This document shows, one piece after another, positions 33,046-41,423 of a DNA stretch of 64,000 nucleotides (the first letter of the stretch is position 1; every line of letters begins with the position of its first letter). The stretch covers positions 1 through 64,000 of the forward strand of contig DASSRK010000145.1 in assembly GCA_035701825.1 (NCBI GenBank), given 5' to 3'. The position numbers and the translations under genes were made by a program. Source of the DNA: CADEED01 sp035701825. Lineage in GTDB: Bacteria > Pseudomonadota > Gammaproteobacteria > Steroidobacterales > Steroidobacteraceae. A model generated the notes under the pieces. It did not search any database. It was given only the letters and a program-made list of their open reading frames with translations, and had not been told where the DNA came from.

Positions 33046-34845
33046 GTGGCCGCTGTGACGTTGATCGCGCTCAAGGACGCGGAGCTCGCGTTCGGCCTCA
33101 CTCCGCTGCTCGACCGCGCCGCACTCACCATCGATGACGGCGACCGCATCGGGCTGATCGGCCGCAATGGCACCGGCAAGTCCTCGCTGCTCGGCGTGCT
33201 CGCGGGCTCGCTGCCGCTCGACGATGGCGAAGTGCAGCGTCGGCCGGGCCTGCGCATCGCGCTGGTCGAGCAGGAGCCGGTGCTGCCCGTGGCCGAGACC
33301 TTGCGCGCCTCGCTGTCGTTGCGCGGCCGGCTGCACACCATCGCGGACGAGCGCGACCGGCATGCGGTCGAAACCCGGCTCAGCGAATACCTGCATCGCT
33401 TTTCGGTCAACGAGGACGCCGCGCCGGCACAGGCCTCCGGCGGCGAGCGCAAGCGCGCGGCACTGGCGCTGGCCTTCGCGCTCGAGCCCGACCTGCTGCT
33501 GCTGGACGAGCCCACCAACCATCTCGACATCGACGGCATCCAGACACTCGAGGAGCAGCTGCAGAAAAACGAGACCTGCGTGGTGATCACGCACGACCGG
33601 CGTTTCCTCGACGCGGTGGCCACCAGCATCGCGGAGCTGGATCGGGGCCGGCTGCGCCTGTTTCCCGGCAACTACTCCATCTACGAGCAGCGCAAGGCCG
33701 ATCTCGACCTCGCCGAGGATCTCGCCAATCGCCGCTTCGACAAGTTCTGGGCGCAGGAAGAGGTGTGGATCCGCAAGGGTGTCGAGGCGCGCCGCACGCG
33801 CAATGAAGGACGCGTCAAGCGGCTGGAGCAATTGCGCGTGCAGCGCGCCGAGCGCCGCGAGCGCGTCGGGTCCATCAAGCTCAACGTCGACGCCGGCGAG
33901 CGCTCCGGAAAACTCGTGGCGGAACTCGATGACGTCAGCAAGAGCTTCGGCGAACGCCGCGTGCTCGACGGCGTCTCGCTGCGCGTCATGCGCGGCGACC
34001 GCGTCGGCTTGCTGGGACCGAACGGCGCCGGCAAGACCACGCTGATCCGCCTCATCGTCGGCACGCTGGAACCCGACTCCGGCCGCATCCGCCGCGGCAC
34101 CAACCTGCAGGTGGCCTACTTCGACCAGCTGCGAGAGCAACTTGATCCCGAGAAGACGCTGTCCGAGACCGTGAGCCCAGGCTCGGATTGGATAGAGATC
34201 GGCGGCCAGCGCAAGCACGTCACCAGTTATCTCGGCGATTTCCTGTTCCCCACCCGCCGCGCCAACGCTCCGATCCGCATGCTCTCGGGCGGCGAGCGCA
34301 ACCGGCTGCTGCTGGCGCGGCTGTTTGCGCGGCCGGCCAACGTGCTGGTGCTCGACGAGCCCACCAACGACCTCGACATCGATTCGCTCGAGCTGCTCGA
34401 GAACATGCTGCAGGACTATCCGGGCACGCTGCTGCTGGTGAGCCACGACCGTGCGTTCATGGACAATGTCGTCACGCAGACAGTCGCGGCGGAAGGAAGC
34501 GGACGCTGGCGCGAGTACGTCGGCGGTTATACCGACTGGCTGCGACAGCGGCCGCAGCCGCGCGCCGCGGCACCCACCAAGGCCGCCGCTGCCCCGGAAC
34601 CCGCACCCGCTTCGATGTCGAAGAAGAAGCTCAGCTACAAGGAACAACGCGAGCTCGAAACCTTGCCCGCCGAGATCGAGACGCTGGAAGCCGAGCAGCA
34701 GGCGCTGGCGCAGAAGATGAGTGGCGGCGAATATCACCGCGTCGCGCCGGACGAGATGCGCCGCGACGCCGAGCGCGCCGCCGAACTCGAGACATTGATC
34801 TCGCAGCGCATGGAACGCTGGGTGCTGCTGGAGGAGAGGACATGA
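33046..34845 (+). CDS. uup: ABC-F family ATPase Uup
   Basis: 599 residues from GTG 33046, which touches the stop of the previous gene. Two ABC domains in tandem and no membrane helices: Walker A GRNGTGKSS and GPNGAGKTT; signatures ASGGERKRAAL and LSGGERNRLLL; Walker B LLLLDEPTNHLDID and VLVLDEPTNDLDID. The C-terminal domain (about 510-599) is a KKKLSYKEQRELETL coiled coil, diagnostic of Uup. Uup acts on ribosomes and on genome stability (precise transposon excision) in E. coli. It overlaps the YciH gene downstream by ATGA. Confidence 0.93.
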   Translation: MAAVTLIALKDAELAFGLTPLLDRAALTIDDGDRIGLIGRNGTGKSSLLGVLAGSLPLDDGEVQRRPGLRIALVEQEPVLPVAETLRASLSLRGRLHTIADERDRHAVETRLSEYLHRFSVNEDAAPAQASGGERKRAALALAFALEPDLLLLDEPTNHLDIDGIQTLEEQLQKNETCVVITHDRRFLDAVATSIAELDRGRLRLFPGNYSIYEQRKADLDLAEDLANRRFDKFWAQEEVWIRKGVEARRTRNEGRVKRLEQLRVQRAERRERVGSIKLNVDAGERSGKLVAELDDVSKSFGERRVLDGVSLRVMRGDRVGLLGPNGAGKTTLIRLIVGTLEPDSGRIRRGTNLQVAYFDQLREQLDPEKTLSETVSPGSDWIEIGGQRKHVTSYLGDFLFPTRRANAPIRMLSGGERNRLLLARLFARPANVLVLDEPTNDLDIDSLELLENMLQDYPGTLLLVSHDRAFMDNVVTQTVAAEGSGRWREYVGGYTDWLRQRPQPRAAAPTKAAAAPEPAPASMSKKKLSYKEQRELETLPAEIETLEAEQQALAQKMSGGEYHRVAPDEMRRDAERAAELETLISQRMERWVLLEERT

Positions 34846-35108
34846 AACCCGGTCTATCTACCAAGCCGCCGGCCATCCGCATCTGGAAGGAAACCGCGCA
34901 TCGCGGCGGCAAGGGCGTGAGCGCCATCCACGGCGTGCCGCTGCCGGGCCCGCAGCTCGAGGCGCTGTGCAGCGCGCTCAAGAAGAAATGCGGCACCGGC
35001 GGCACGGTGAAGAACGGCGTGATCGAGATCCAGGGCGATCACCGCGACCGGCTGGTCGAGGAGCTCAAGAAGCTCGGCTACGCGGACGTCAAGAAAGCCG
35101 GCGGCTAG
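34842..35108 (+). CDS. yciH: SUI1/YciH translation-initiation-factor-like protein
   Basis: 88 residues. The SUI1/eIF1 fold is visible: IRIWKETAHRGGKGVSAI, with the Gly-Lys-Gly loop, and ALKKKCGTGGTVKNGVIEIQGDHRDRLVEELKKLG, cut here to the core TGGTVKNGVIEIQGD. It is shorter than E. coli YciH (108) by an N-terminal segment. YciH tunes initiation fidelity and stress translation. The ATG at 34842 overlaps the Uup stop. The first codons (GGTCTATCTACC) include one of the AT-rich heptamers. Confidence 0.93.
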   Translation: MKPGLSTKPPAIRIWKETAHRGGKGVSAIHGVPLPGPQLEALCSALKKKCGTGGTVKNGVIEIQGDHRDRLVEELKKLGYADVKKAGG

Positions 35109-35111
35109 CGC

Positions 35112-35693
35112 TCACCTGCCACCCTGCACGCCGCCCGTGAGCACGATGCGCATCGCCGCCTCGACCGTCAGGTCCGTCTCCGTCACGCGGCTGCGCGGAA
35201 GATAGATCGTGTAGCCGCCGATCTGGTAGCTCATGGGTAGATAGACGGCGACGAGGTCGTCGCCGCCGCCTATCCCGAGCGTGTTGGCATGTTCCTGGGT
35301 GACGAAGCCGATGAGCCTGCCCAGGCCCACGTCGACGGTAACCACGCGATCCAGGTCGCCCTTCTTCTTGTCCGTGTTCACCAGCCGCGTCATGTCGCGG
35401 ATGGCGCTGTACACGGTCTTGACCACCGGAACCCGCAGCAGCAGCTCCTCGCCGAAGCCGAGCAGCCGCCGCACCAGGAATGCGTTGACCGCCAGGCCCA
35501 CCAGGAACAGCAGCAGGAAGCCGGTGATCAGTCCCATGCCGGGGAAGTAATGCGACTCGCCCACCAGGAACTTGATGGGCTTCGACAGCAGGCTTTCGGT
35601 CGTGATACCCAGCCAATAGACGAAGTAGACCGTGAGGCCGATGGGCAGGATGGTCACCAGCCCCTTGAGCAGAATGCTGCCGATGGTCTTCAA
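35112..35693 (-). CDS. DUF502-family membrane protein
   Basis: 193 residues from a TTG at 35693 with AGAGGT seven bases upstream. Two membrane helices at the N-terminus (about 7-30 and 53-75) carry the DUF502 pattern GLVTILPIGLTVYFVYWL and GMGLITGFLLLFLVGLAVNAFL, followed by a cytoplasmic domain with VYSAIRDMTRL, VGLGRLIGFVTQE and YLPMSYQIGGYTIYLPRSRV. The family function is unknown. The stop is 3 bp from the convergent YciH stop. Confidence 0.9.
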   Translation of the reverse strand: MKTIGSILLKGLVTILPIGLTVYFVYWLGITTESLLSKPIKFLVGESHYFPGMGLITGFLLLFLVGLAVNAFLVRRLLGFGEELLLRVPVVKTVYSAIRDMTRLVNTDKKKGDLDRVVTVDVGLGRLIGFVTQEHANTLGIGGGDDLVAVYLPMSYQIGGYTIYLPRSRVTETDLTVEAAMRIVLTGGVQGGR

Positions 35694-35715
35694 ACTGACC
35701 TCTTGCGACTTGTGG

Positions 35716-36573
35716 TTACTTCTTGGGCTTCGCGAAACGCAGCGTCATGCGATCCGATTCGCCGATGGCGTCGTACTTGGCGCGATCGAACGAGGGATCG
35801 ACGGTATTGCCGCCCTCCCCGCCCGGCGACGACTGCCGCGTCGGCGGCAGCGTCCACACGCCGTAGGGGTGATCCTTGGTGTCCTTCGGATTCGCATTGA
35901 TCTCGGACTTCGCGTCGAGCTTGAAGCCGGCCTTCTCGGCCTGCGCGATCACGTAGCTCTCGTCCAGGTAGCCATTGAACACCGACGGATCCTGGCCCGC
36001 CTTGGCGCGATGCTGCTCGACGGCGAGCACACCGCCCGGCTTCACGCTGTTGAACACGTTGGCCAGGTTCTTGTCGAGCGTTCCCTGGTTCTGCCAGCCG
36101 TGCATGCCGCGCGCCAGCAGCACGAAGTCGTACTTGTTGGCCGGCAACGGCGCCGCATTGGGACCCCAGTTGACGAGATTGACCTTGCCGTACACCGCTT
36201 CGTCGCCGAACTTTGCCGCGAAGTTCTCCCGGCCCTTTTTCGCCCCTTCGGACAACTTCGGATCGGCGAGATCCGCCGCCGTCGCGTAGAACTCGCCCTT
36301 GGTGGCGCGCGCATACGGCGCGAGGATGTCGGTCCACCAGCCGCCGCCCGGCTGGATCTCGAGGATCGCCATGCCGGGCTTCAGTCCCCAGAACTCGAGC
36401 GCGTCGACCGGGTGACGATAAACGTCGCGGGCCTTCTCTTCGGCGGGACGCCACGCGCCCGACACGGCCTGCTCGATGGCGGCGACGTCCTTCTTGTTGG
36501 TGGCCGCGAAACTGCCGGTGGTTGCGGCGGCCAGCACTCCCAGTGCCAGGCCCGCCAGGATTGATGTGCGCAT
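35716..36573 (-). CDS. Exported SAM-dependent methyltransferase (COG4798 type)
   Basis: 285 residues. A clear signal peptide (MRTSILAGLALGVLAAATTG, cleavage near FAA) precedes a class I methyltransferase core: VDALEFWGLKPGMAILEIQPGGGWWTDILAPY supplies the SAM motif I (EIQPGGGWW), and KYDFVLLARGMHGW, VNSVKPGGVLAVEQH and the late VIAQAEKAGF fill out the fold. Similar exported methyltransferase-like proteins are known as COG4798. Because SAM is not expected in the periplasm, it may act before export, use another ligand or be inactive. It is co-directional with DUF502. Confidence 0.85.
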   Translation of the reverse strand: MRTSILAGLALGVLAAATTGSFAATNKKDVAAIEQAVSGAWRPAEEKARDVYRHPVDALEFWGLKPGMAILEIQPGGGWWTDILAPYARATKGEFYATAADLADPKLSEGAKKGRENFAAKFGDEAVYGKVNLVNWGPNAAPLPANKYDFVLLARGMHGWQNQGTLDKNLANVFNSVKPGGVLAVEQHRAKAGQDPSVFNGYLDESYVIAQAEKAGFKLDAKSEINANPKDTKDHPYGVWTLPPTRQSSPGGEGGNTVDPSFDRAKYDAIGESDRMTLRFAKPKK

Positions 36574-36665
36574 TACAGGTCCCTCTCGAATCGTTGTGGG
36601 ACCCGGAATGCTAATGAATCCGCGCGCGTTCGGCCAACGCGGGATCCGTTATCTCCGGTATCGGG

Positions 36666-37856
36666 TCAGGGCCTGAACCAGGCGTTGCCCATCTGCAGGT
36701 AGACCGCGGTCTCGTCATTGCTGAATCCGACGTCCACGCCGGCGTGCATGCCGAACAGCCGCGCGAGCTGGTAGCGGAATCCGACGGCGCCGCTGACCAC
36801 GTCGCGCGTCGCCGAGAAAAGCGCGCGCTCGGTGTGCGCGCTGCCATAGCCTGCGGCACCCACCAGGCTCCAGCGTCCCTTGAACTGCCAGCGCGCCTCG
36901 ATCTCGGCCGAGGCCATCTCATCGCCCTGGTAGCGCATGGCTGCGACGCCGCGCAGCTTGATGTACGGACGCAGGAAGAACGGCGTACCGTCCGACGACC
37001 ACTGGTAGTCGCCGCGCATGCCCAGCGTCCACCGGTCGCTGAGCGGAATCCAGCCCATCAGCACCTGCTGGAAGCGCTCGAACTCCTCGCTGGCGCCGAA
37101 GTCCTCACGTGATACCAGGTACACGGACTCGGCAAAGGTGCCGCGGGTGGGCGTGAACAGGTTGTTGCGACTGTCGTATTCGAGCACCACTGCGGGTGCG
37201 GAGATCTTCATGTCGACGGCATCGATCAGCCCCGGAAACTGCGCGTCTTCATCCAGCCTGGGCTCGACCTTTGAATAGATGTAGCGCAGCCCGATCGACC
37301 AGGGCGACTTGTCCTTCGGCTTCCAGCTTCCCTGGACAAACGCCAGCGAAAAGTCGAGCGAGTAGCTCACCGCCTCGTCGAGCGAGTCGCTGGCGTTGCC
37401 GAGTCCGTAGAAATCGAGATTGAGTCGCCCGGAGCCGACGGCCGCGAGCGTCTGCACGCGGTCGCCGAACCAGTGGCTCGAGTCACCGGCGAACCCGGCC
37501 CAGGTGTCGTTCGCGGTGTAAATGCCGCCAACGATGGACATGTTGGGCCGCGCGTAGCCCTGGTCGCCGGCGGCCTTGCGCGGCCGCACGAACATGCCGG
37601 CAGCGCCGCCGCCGTAGCCGACCGCCGGCTCGGTGACGACCAGCGGAATCGGCAGGAAGGCGCGCGGATGCGCGAGGAAATTGCTGAGGTCGAGCTGGCC
37701 GTCCTGGGGATCCCTGAAATTGAACGGCGACGTTTTCGTCGGGCCGGAACCTGCCGTCGTCGATTCAGGCGCGGCCGCCGGCGCCTCCTCGGCATTGGAC
37801 AGCAACGGGATCGCGCCGAGGCATGCGACTACCAAGCCTGGAAGCTTCGCATTCAT
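36666..37856 (-). CDS. Omp85/D15-type outer-membrane barrel protein
   Basis: 396 residues: signal peptide ending SNA, a short acidic linker (about 25-50) and a barrel of the bacterial surface antigen (D15) family. Its marker is VVLEYDSRNNLFTPTRGTF, cut here to DSRNNLFTPTRGTF, and the barrel begins with PIPLVVTEPAVGYGGG. No POTRA domains precede it, so it is a short 'BamA-like' barrel rather than BamA or TamA. It ends in QMGNAWFRP, not the usual terminal Phe. It may secrete or display a partner or act as a porin; unknown. Confidence 0.8.
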   Translation of the reverse strand: MNAKLPGLVVACLGAIPLLSNAEEAPAAAPESTTAGSGPTKTSPFNFRDPQDGQLDLSNFLAHPRAFLPIPLVVTEPAVGYGGGAAGMFVRPRKAAGDQGYARPNMSIVGGIYTANDTWAGFAGDSSHWFGDRVQTLAAVGSGRLNLDFYGLGNASDSLDEAVSYSLDFSLAFVQGSWKPKDKSPWSIGLRYIYSKVEPRLDEDAQFPGLIDAVDMKISAPAVVLEYDSRNNLFTPTRGTFAESVYLVSREDFGASEEFERFQQVLMGWIPLSDRWTLGMRGDYQWSSDGTPFFLRPYIKLRGVAAMRYQGDEMASAEIEARWQFKGRWSLVGAAGYGSAHTERALFSATRDVVSGAVGFRYQLARLFGMHAGVDVGFSNDETAVYLQMGNAWFRP

Positions 37857-37928
37857 GCGAGGCCATGCTCGCCTCGGCCGCGGCGACGCTCAATAAGCCC
37901 ATCGACCCACAGACGGAATCAGCCTGTG

Positions 37929-38735
37929 TCATCCAGGCTTGCGCGCAACCAGGCTGACGAATCCGAGGAAACCGAAAAACTCGCCGCATGCCACCCTGCG
38001 CCTGGCTTCGGCTTTCAGCGCCGCGGCGAATACCCCGTCGATCCGCCCGCCGTGGGCGAGGATGTCCGCGCCCCTATCTACCAGCGTCAGCATGTAGTCC
38101 GGGTTACCGGACTGCACCGAGCCGTGACTGTCGAGCCGCTCGACGCGAAAGCCGCACGACGTCACCAGGCCCGGCAACCGCCGGGCGAGCCAGCGATCGT
38201 TGACCAGGCCCGATATCACGGCGTCGATACACGCCTGCAACGGATCGTGATCTCCCGTGGCAACGCTGGTCGCGGTGAAGTCGCCGTCGAAGATCGCGAG
38301 TTGCCCGCCAGCGCGCAGGACCCGGCGCGCTTCTGCGAGTGCTCGTGCCGGCTCCATCACGTGGGTCAGGCAGGTGTGGAACACCACCGCGTCGAACTCA
38401 CCATCAACGTACGGCAGCGAGCCTGCATCCCCTTCATCGAAACGCAGGTTCGGGATGCCATCCGCCAGCTCGCGCGCCCTGGTGAGGAAGCCGGGGGACG
38501 GGTCCAGGCCGACCACCTGACCGATGTCGTGCACGCGCGCCAGGTCCCTGCAGACCGGCCCCGACCCGCATCCGACCTCCAGCACGCGAGCGCCTCGCGG
38601 GATTTCGATGTGCGAGAGGAACACACTTCTTATTTCGCGCAAACGCGGATCCGCGGCGCGCACTTCCATCGCGTTGATCAGAACCTGCAGGACAGCCGGA
38701 TCGACCGTCCTGATCTGTGAATATGGGTCAGGCAT
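37929..38735 (-). CDS. Class I SAM-dependent methyltransferase
   Basis: 268 residues. Motif I is RVLEVGCGSGPVCRDLAR, the acidic motif VVGLDPSPGFLTRARELA, and EFDAVVFHTCLTHVMEPARALAEARRVLRAGGQLAIFDGD gives the motif IV-VI region of UbiE/ArsM-like enzymes; only short parts are quoted. The C-terminal third (about 165-268) with GLVNDRWLARRLPGLV is unplaced. The substrate is unknown. ATG 38735 lies 12 bp after the tRNA-Gly gene on the same strand. Confidence 0.85.
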   Translation of the reverse strand: MPDPYSQIRTVDPAVLQVLINAMEVRAADPRLREIRSVFLSHIEIPRGARVLEVGCGSGPVCRDLARVHDIGQVVGLDPSPGFLTRARELADGIPNLRFDEGDAGSLPYVDGEFDAVVFHTCLTHVMEPARALAEARRVLRAGGQLAIFDGDFTATSVATGDHDPLQACIDAVISGLVNDRWLARRLPGLVTSCGFRVERLDSHGSVQSGNPDYMLTLVDRGADILAHGGRIDGVFAAALKAEARRRVACGEFFGFLGFVSLVARKPG

Positions 38736-38747
38736 CGTGGTTGGTGA

Positions 38748-38821
38748 TGGAGCGGGTGATGGGAATCGAACCCACGTTAGTAGCTTGGGAAGCTACAGTT
38801 CTACCATTGAACTACACCCGC
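38748..38821 (-). tRNA. tRNA-Gly (CCC)
   Basis: A 74-nt cloverleaf on the reverse strand. The acceptor GCGGGTG pairs with CACCCGC, discriminator T, and CCA is encoded. The anticodon arm GTAGC-TTCCCAA-GCTAC places CCC at 34-36. The D-loop is GTTCAATGGTAGAAC and the T-loop GTTCGATTCC. A methyltransferase gene starts 12 bp downstream, so they are probably cotranscribed. Confidence 0.97.
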
Positions 38822-38943
38822 GCCCGCTCTCGAGAAACGAGGCTGCGCGAGGATAGCCGAGCCGCGCGATCCTTCTCAACCGGAGAGCGCCTTTGCTTCA
38901 CGGACGGCACGCAGGACGTTGATTGACAGAGCCTGGCGGCGGT

Positions 38944-40035
38944 TCACGTGCAGTCGTCCGGGCCCGGGCATACGCGCGCCAGGGCAGCCCGCCGCTCGGG
39001 CGTGTCCTGGAATGCGATCGACCTGCGGTACCACGCGCGGGCGCGCCTGGAATCGCCGCTGTATTCGAACGCGCGGCCCGCGTTGTATGCGGCCGAGGCG
39101 CGGATGGCACGCGACGCGTCCCTGGTCTCGGCGACGCGCGTGGATATCTCGATGGCCGCGTTCCACTCCTTGCGGCGTATATATAAGAGACCGAGGTTGG
39201 CGGCGGCCTCGTGGTTACGGCGATCCCGATCCAGCGCCTGGCGGTAGTAGTCGAGCGCCTCGTCGTATTTCTCCGCGCGGTAGGCGGTGAGCGCGAGTTG
39301 GTTGAGGCGATTGCTGTCGCTCGGCATTTGCAGCGATTCCGGATCCGGCGCCAGGGTGAGTCCGCTGACTCCCCGCACCAGGATCATGTCCCCGTACGCG
39401 CTGCCACCTTCGGGAAAGCGCACGCTCTCGTTGCCGTTCGTGATCGACATGCCGAAGCCGACGTGGAAGTCCTCGAAGACGTAGCCAGGCCCGACGATAC
39501 CTTGTCCCTTGGCGAGACGTGGCGTGAGCAGCTCGGCCGCCGAGGTGATCGGGATGGGCACGAGGGTATCGTCATCGGCGATTCGGTAGAGCTCGTACTC
39601 GCGGAAGTTGCCGGTACCGGAGAGCGAGTTCTCGATCCCGAGCAGTACGACTTCCGGCATCGGGTTCGTCGCGGTTCCGTTGTAGCGGATCAGGGTCGGG
39701 GTCAGGGTTCCATCGCCCGCCCTGATGACTTTGATCTCGCGGTACCGCTGGTCGTAAATGCGGTAGATCGCGAGCTCCTCGCCCTCGATATGGTCCTGGC
39801 AGACTCCCTTGATGTACGCGCGAGTCGTGGTGGCCACGAATGCAATTGCCCACGAGCTCTTGCCTGTCTCGCTGTACCGTGGGGCGTCGTAGCAGAATCC
39901 CTGGTCCGGTGCGCGCGGTGCCATGATTTCCTGGATCGTCCGGTCGACCACGTTGCCGCCGGCCGCGACCCGCATGGATGCGACGAGACCCAGCAGGGCC
40001 AGGAAGGTGCGAATCGTCAGAGCGTGGCTTTCCAT
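38944..40035 (-). CDS. Exported TPR-repeat protein
   Basis: 363 residues. A signal peptide (ending RVAAG) is followed by a region (about 25-215) of unknown fold with FCYDAPRYSET, CQDHIEG and GNFREYELYRI. The C-terminal part (about 245-363) contains TPR-like repeats: LNQLALTAYRAEKYDEALDYYRQALD, AAANLGLLYIRRKEWNAAI and AYNAGRAFEYSGDSRRARAWYRRSI, here partly quoted. It is expected to scaffold protein contacts in the periplasm. The last helix includes unusual codons (CTT ATA TAT) near 39180. Function unknown. Confidence 0.78.
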   Translation of the reverse strand: MESHALTIRTFLALLGLVASMRVAAGGNVVDRTIQEIMAPRAPDQGFCYDAPRYSETGKSSWAIAFVATTTRAYIKGVCQDHIEGEELAIYRIYDQRYREIKVIRAGDGTLTPTLIRYNGTATNPMPEVVLLGIENSLSGTGNFREYELYRIADDDTLVPIPITSAAELLTPRLAKGQGIVGPGYVFEDFHVGFGMSITNGNESVRFPEGGSAYGDMILVRGVSGLTLAPDPESLQMPSDSNRLNQLALTAYRAEKYDEALDYYRQALDRDRRNHEAAANLGLLYIRRKEWNAAIEISTRVAETRDASRAIRASAAYNAGRAFEYSGDSRRARAWYRRSIAFQDTPERRAALARVCPGPDDCT

Positions 40036-40128
40036 GGGCCTCCAAACTACGCCCGCACCTGGACGCGGGCCGTGACGGAAATCACGCGGGACGCGAGAAT
40101 AGCGCGCGCCTCACTACTCATCACATAC

Positions 40129-40713
40129 ATGCCGTCGCCGAACACATTGATAGTCATGGCCCTGCCGCAGGAATCGCGCGGCGAGCTCGAGCGCGCCGGC
40201 GCGCAGGTCCTTTACACCGGCGTCGGCAAGGTCAATGCCGCGCTGTCGCTGGCGCGTCGCCTGGCCGAGCTGCGTTGTGCCGGTGAATCACCGGCGCTGG
40301 TGGTCAACCTGGGCACCGCGGGCAGCCGCACGATCGCGGCGCACACGCTGGTGGCCTGCGATCGCTTCAGCCAGCGCGACATGGATGTGAGCGGGCTCGG
40401 CTTCCCACCGGGCGTCACGCCATTCGATGACACGCCCGCCGTCATCCAATTTCCTGCCACGTTCACGCAGCTTCGCCAGGTGCACTGCTCATCTGCGGAT
40501 TCCTTCGCCACTGACCTGCACACCGTGGCCGGCGACGTCGTCGACATGGAGGCCTTCGCGCTGGCGCGCGCGTGCATGGCCGAAGGCATGCGCTTCGCCT
40601 GTGCCAAGTACGTCACCGATGGCGCCGACGGGGACTCGGCCGCGCACTGGCAAGCGGGGCTCGAAGCGGCGGCGCGCAGCTTCGCGACGCTGTACGCTTC
40701 GCTGCCCCGATGA
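40129..40713 (+). CDS. MTA/SAH-nucleosidase-family protein (compact)
   Basis: 194 residues from ATG 40129. The PNP/UDP fold of MTAN is recognisable: ALPQESRGEL has the Glu of the catalytic site, VNLGTAGSRT, then GDVVDMEAFALARACM with the substrate-binding Met-Glu, and AKYVTDGADGDS with the catalytic Asp. E. coli MTAN is about 232, so roughly 40 residues are missing, mainly between the first strand and GVGKVNAAL. It should cleave adenine from methylthioadenosine or S-adenosylhomocysteine, feeding methionine salvage. Its TGA overlaps the TrmB ATG. Confidence 0.85.
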   Translation: MPSPNTLIVMALPQESRGELERAGAQVLYTGVGKVNAALSLARRLAELRCAGESPALVVNLGTAGSRTIAAHTLVACDRFSQRDMDVSGLGFPPGVTPFDDTPAVIQFPATFTQLRQVHCSSADSFATDLHTVAGDVVDMEAFALARACMAEGMRFACAKYVTDGADGDSAAHWQAGLEAAARSFATLYASLPR

Positions 40714-41396
40714 ACGAACAGCCTCACCGCCCGATCCGCAGCTTCGTGATGCGCACTGGCCGCATGACTTCCGGCCAGGCGCGCGCGCTCGAAGAACTGT
40801 GGCCGCGCTTCGGCGTGGAATATTCTCCGCAGCCGTTGGCGCTCGACGCACTCTTCGGTCGTCACGCGCCGCGCACTCTGGAGATTGGCTTTGGCAATGG
40901 CGAACACCTGGCCTCGCTCGCCAGTGCCCACCCGGAACGCGACTACCTCGGCGTCGAGGTGCATCGCCCCGGCGTCGGCCACCTGCTGATGCTCGCCGCG
41001 ACCCACAACCTCACCAACATCCGCGCCAGCTCGCACGACGCCGTCGAGGTGCTGCGCGAGCAGATCGCGCCGGGCGCGCTCGACGAGGTGCTGGTGCTGT
41101 TCCCGGATCCCTGGCACAAGAAGCGTCATCACAAGCGTCGGCTGATCCAGCCCGCTTTCGTCGAACTGGTCGCTTCGCGACTCGCGAGCGGTGGCGTGTG
41201 GCGTCTCGCCACCGACTGGGAGCCCTACGCGCAGCAGATGCTCGAGGTGCTGTCGGGCGCGCACGCGCTGTTCGAAAATCTTTCCCCGACCGACGACTGG
41301 ATGCCGCGCCCGGAAGAGCGTGCGCCGACGCGCTTCGAGAAACGCGGCGCGCGCCTCGGCCACGGCGTGTGGGACCTCGCCTTCCGCCGGCGCTGA
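40710..41396 (+). CDS. trmB: tRNA (guanine-N7)-methyltransferase TrmB
   Basis: 228 residues from ATG 40710. It methylates G46 of tRNA. The family pattern is RTLEIGFGNGEHLASLA (SAM motif), DYLGVEVHRPGVG, VLVLFPDPWHKKRHHKRRL (tRNA-binding and catalytic Asp), and the closing PTRFEKRGARLGHGVWDL. It is coupled to the MTAN gene upstream by ATGA; the latter disposes of S-adenosylhomocysteine made by SAM-dependent methylation, so the pairing is metabolically sensible. Confidence 0.96.
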   Translation: MNEQPHRPIRSFVMRTGRMTSGQARALEELWPRFGVEYSPQPLALDALFGRHAPRTLEIGFGNGEHLASLASAHPERDYLGVEVHRPGVGHLLMLAATHNLTNIRASSHDAVEVLREQIAPGALDEVLVLFPDPWHKKRHHKRRLIQPAFVELVASRLASGGVWRLATDWEPYAQQMLEVLSGAHALFENLSPTDDWMPRPEERAPTRFEKRGARLGHGVWDLAFRRR

Positions 41397-41423
41397 ACCT
41401 GGTAGTTAGGTGCCGGTGGGCGC

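Noticed and set aside
33037..34737. 566-codon open frame on the - strand
   Set aside because: Antisense to uup, whose Walker and signature motifs are unmistakable on the + strand.
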